This document shows, piece by piece, positions 13,049-13,819 of a DNA stretch of 13,819 nt (positions within the stretch are counted from its first letter, which is position 1; every line of letters begins with the position of its first letter). Origin of the DNA: Pelotomaculum sp. UBA4789 (lineage in GTDB: Bacteria > Bacillota > Desulfotomaculia > Desulfotomaculales > Pelotomaculaceae). The notes beneath the pieces are model-generated. The model saw nothing but the letters and a program-made list of their open reading frames with translations, was not told the DNA's origin and did no database searches. Location: positions 1 to 13,819 of the forward strand of contig DHGV01000050.1 in the NCBI GenBank assembly GCA_002402945.1. The letters are read 5' to 3'. The position numbers and the translations under genes are program-made.

Positions 13049-13151
13049 TTCTTATCCAGAGAAGGGGAGGGATGGACCCGATGAACCTTCGGCAACCTCA
13101 AGCATCGCTTGAAAGGTGCCAATTTCCTCCGGGCCGCCGGAAAGATAAGAA
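13049..13151 (+). promoter_or_regulatory. SAM-I (S-box) riboswitch
   Basis: P1 is TTCTTATC (13049-13056) with GATAAGAA (13144-13151). Between them lie the S-box landmarks in order: CAGAGAAGGGGAGGGA, CCCGATGAACC, GGCAACC, a variable hairpin (CAAGC-ATC-GCTTG), AAGGTGCCAATTTCC, and the last stem ending in GAAAGATAAG. When SAM is abundant P1 forms and the downstream terminator folds; when it is scarce, the P1 3' strand and GAAGAGAGTTT (13147-13160 region) pair with the terminator's 5' arm instead. Confidence 0.96.
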
Positions 13152-13161
13152 GAGAGTTTTT

Positions 13162-13189
13162 AAACCTCTTCATATCGAAGAGGTTTTTT
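13162..13189 (+). terminator. SAM riboswitch terminator
   Basis: AAACCTCTTC (13162-13171) pairs over 10 bp with GAAGAGGTTT (13177-13186), loop ATATC, with a T run at 13184-13189. It is the off state of the S-box switch before metY. Confidence 0.93.
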
Positions 13190-13227
13190 GTTTAAAAATT
13201 TAGAGGATAAAAGGGAGAGATGCAATC

Positions 13228-13818
13228 ATGACAAAAGCAACAAAAGGATTTGAAACCCTGGCTGTCCATGCCGGGCAAAAAGCGGACCCGGTAACCGGTT
13301 CACGGGCGGTGCCCATCTACCAGACAACGTCCTACGTGTTCAAGGATACCGGTCACGCGGCTAACCTGTTTGCATTGCAGGAGCCAGGCAATATTTATAC
13401 CCGGATGATGAATCCGACTACTGATGTGCTGGAGCAGCGGGTAGCCGCGCTGGAAAACGGGGTGGGAGCCCTGGCTACCGCCTCGGGGCAGGCGGCGGAG
13501 TTTCTGGCGATCGCCAACCTGGCGGGTGCGGGAGACAATATCGTGTCCGCCAACAGTCTCTACGGCGGCACCTACAACCTTTTTAAAGCTACTTTAAGCC
13601 GGTTCGGTATCGGTGCTTCGTTTGTGGATCCGTCAGATCCGGAAAACTTCCGCCGGGCGATCACCCCTGGTACAAAAGCACTGTACGCCGAGTCCAGCGG
13701 CAACCCGAAGCTGGATGTGATCGATTTTCAGGCGGTGGCGGATATTGCCCATGCGGCCGGCATCCCGTTTGTGGTGGATAACACCGTGCCCACGCCATTC
13801 CTCGTATTATATATTTAG
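13228..13818 (+). CDS. metY: O-acetylhomoserine sulfhydrylase, 5' part, ending in an early stop at the window edge
   Basis: The family makes homocysteine from O-acetylhomoserine and sulfide with PLP, feeding methionine synthesis. ATG 13228 has AAGGGAG at 13211-13217. The 196 residues seen match the start of a ~425-aa enzyme: FETLAVHAGQ, IYQTTSYVF (30-38), Y57-x-R59 and S86-G87-Q88 of the PLP phosphate site, LYGGTYNLF, ESSGNPKLDV, and D184 in VVDNTVPTPF. The frame then reads LVLYI and stops at 13816-13818, before the PLP lysine. The final ~15 bases are AT-rich and unlike the gene, so this stop is probably an insertion or an assembly artefact rather than the true end. The SAM-I riboswitch upstream fits methionine feedback. 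Cystathionine-gamma-type relatives are less likely given the sequence around 1-60. Confidence 0.88.
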   Translation: MTKATKGFETLAVHAGQKADPVTGSRAVPIYQTTSYVFKDTGHAANLFALQEPGNIYTRMMNPTTDVLEQRVAALENGVGALATASGQAAEFLAIANLAGAGDNIVSANSLYGGTYNLFKATLSRFGIGASFVDPSDPENFRRAITPGTKALYAESSGNPKLDVIDFQAVADIAHAAGIPFVVDNTVPTPFLVLYI

Positions 13819-13819
13819 G

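Overview
The window looks like chromosome from an anaerobic, low-to-mid-GC Gram-positive bacterium of the Peptococcaceae type (Pelotomaculum/Desulfotomaculum-like). This is inferred from gene content and signals, not from a search: strong AGGAGG-type ribosome sites with many TTG/GTG starts, two Firmicutes-style riboswitches with attached terminators (M-box and SAM-I), consensus sigma-A promoters, an IscR-like Rrf2 regulator, and redox and formate-dehydrogenase maturation genes. All genes lie on the + strand. Both ends cut into genes, and the last ~15 bases look discordant, so the window may be a whole contig.

Layout. (1) 1-2034: the tail of an unknown gene, then a large flavin/iron-sulfur oxidoreductase that fuses a GltD-like NAD(P)H module, two [4Fe-4S] clusters and an MvhD-like electron-transfer domain. 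(2) 2096-6059: a magnesium operon. A consensus promoter, an M-box riboswitch with terminator and antiterminator, corA, a pore-less MgtE-type sensor protein (PRC barrel + MgtE_N + CBS pair), and an NRAMP-family transporter whose metal site has the DAGG / A-P-W form of the Mg2+-transporting NRMT branch. (3) 6019-7568: a repeat-rich stretch around a first fdhD copy that lacks the loop cysteines. (4) 7569-8862: an IscR-like Rrf2 regulator and a second fdhD that keeps a Cys-Cys pair. (5) 8912-11109: a promoter with a palindrome over its -10, then nifS-type cysteine desulfurase and nadA quinolinate synthase. (6) 11214-12925: cysteine synthase (broken by one extra G as read) and serine acetyltransferase. 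(7) 12979-13819: a perfect promoter, a SAM-I riboswitch with terminator, and the first half of metY, which runs into a stop at the window end.

How the genes fit together. The right half reads as a sulfur-routing neighbourhood. CysE and CysK make cysteine, the NifS-like desulfurase takes sulfur from it, NadA needs that sulfur for its [4Fe-4S] cluster, and FdhD carries sulfur to the cofactor of formate dehydrogenase. An Fe-S-sensing type regulator sits in the middle, and MetY under SAM control uses sulfide for methionine. The left half is a self-contained Mg2+ homeostasis operon. The points most worth following are the cysteine-less FdhD paralogue, the MgtE sensor module detached from its pore and coupled to an NRAMP-type transporter, and the hairpin repeat family that brackets fdhD-1 and appears to supply terminators.
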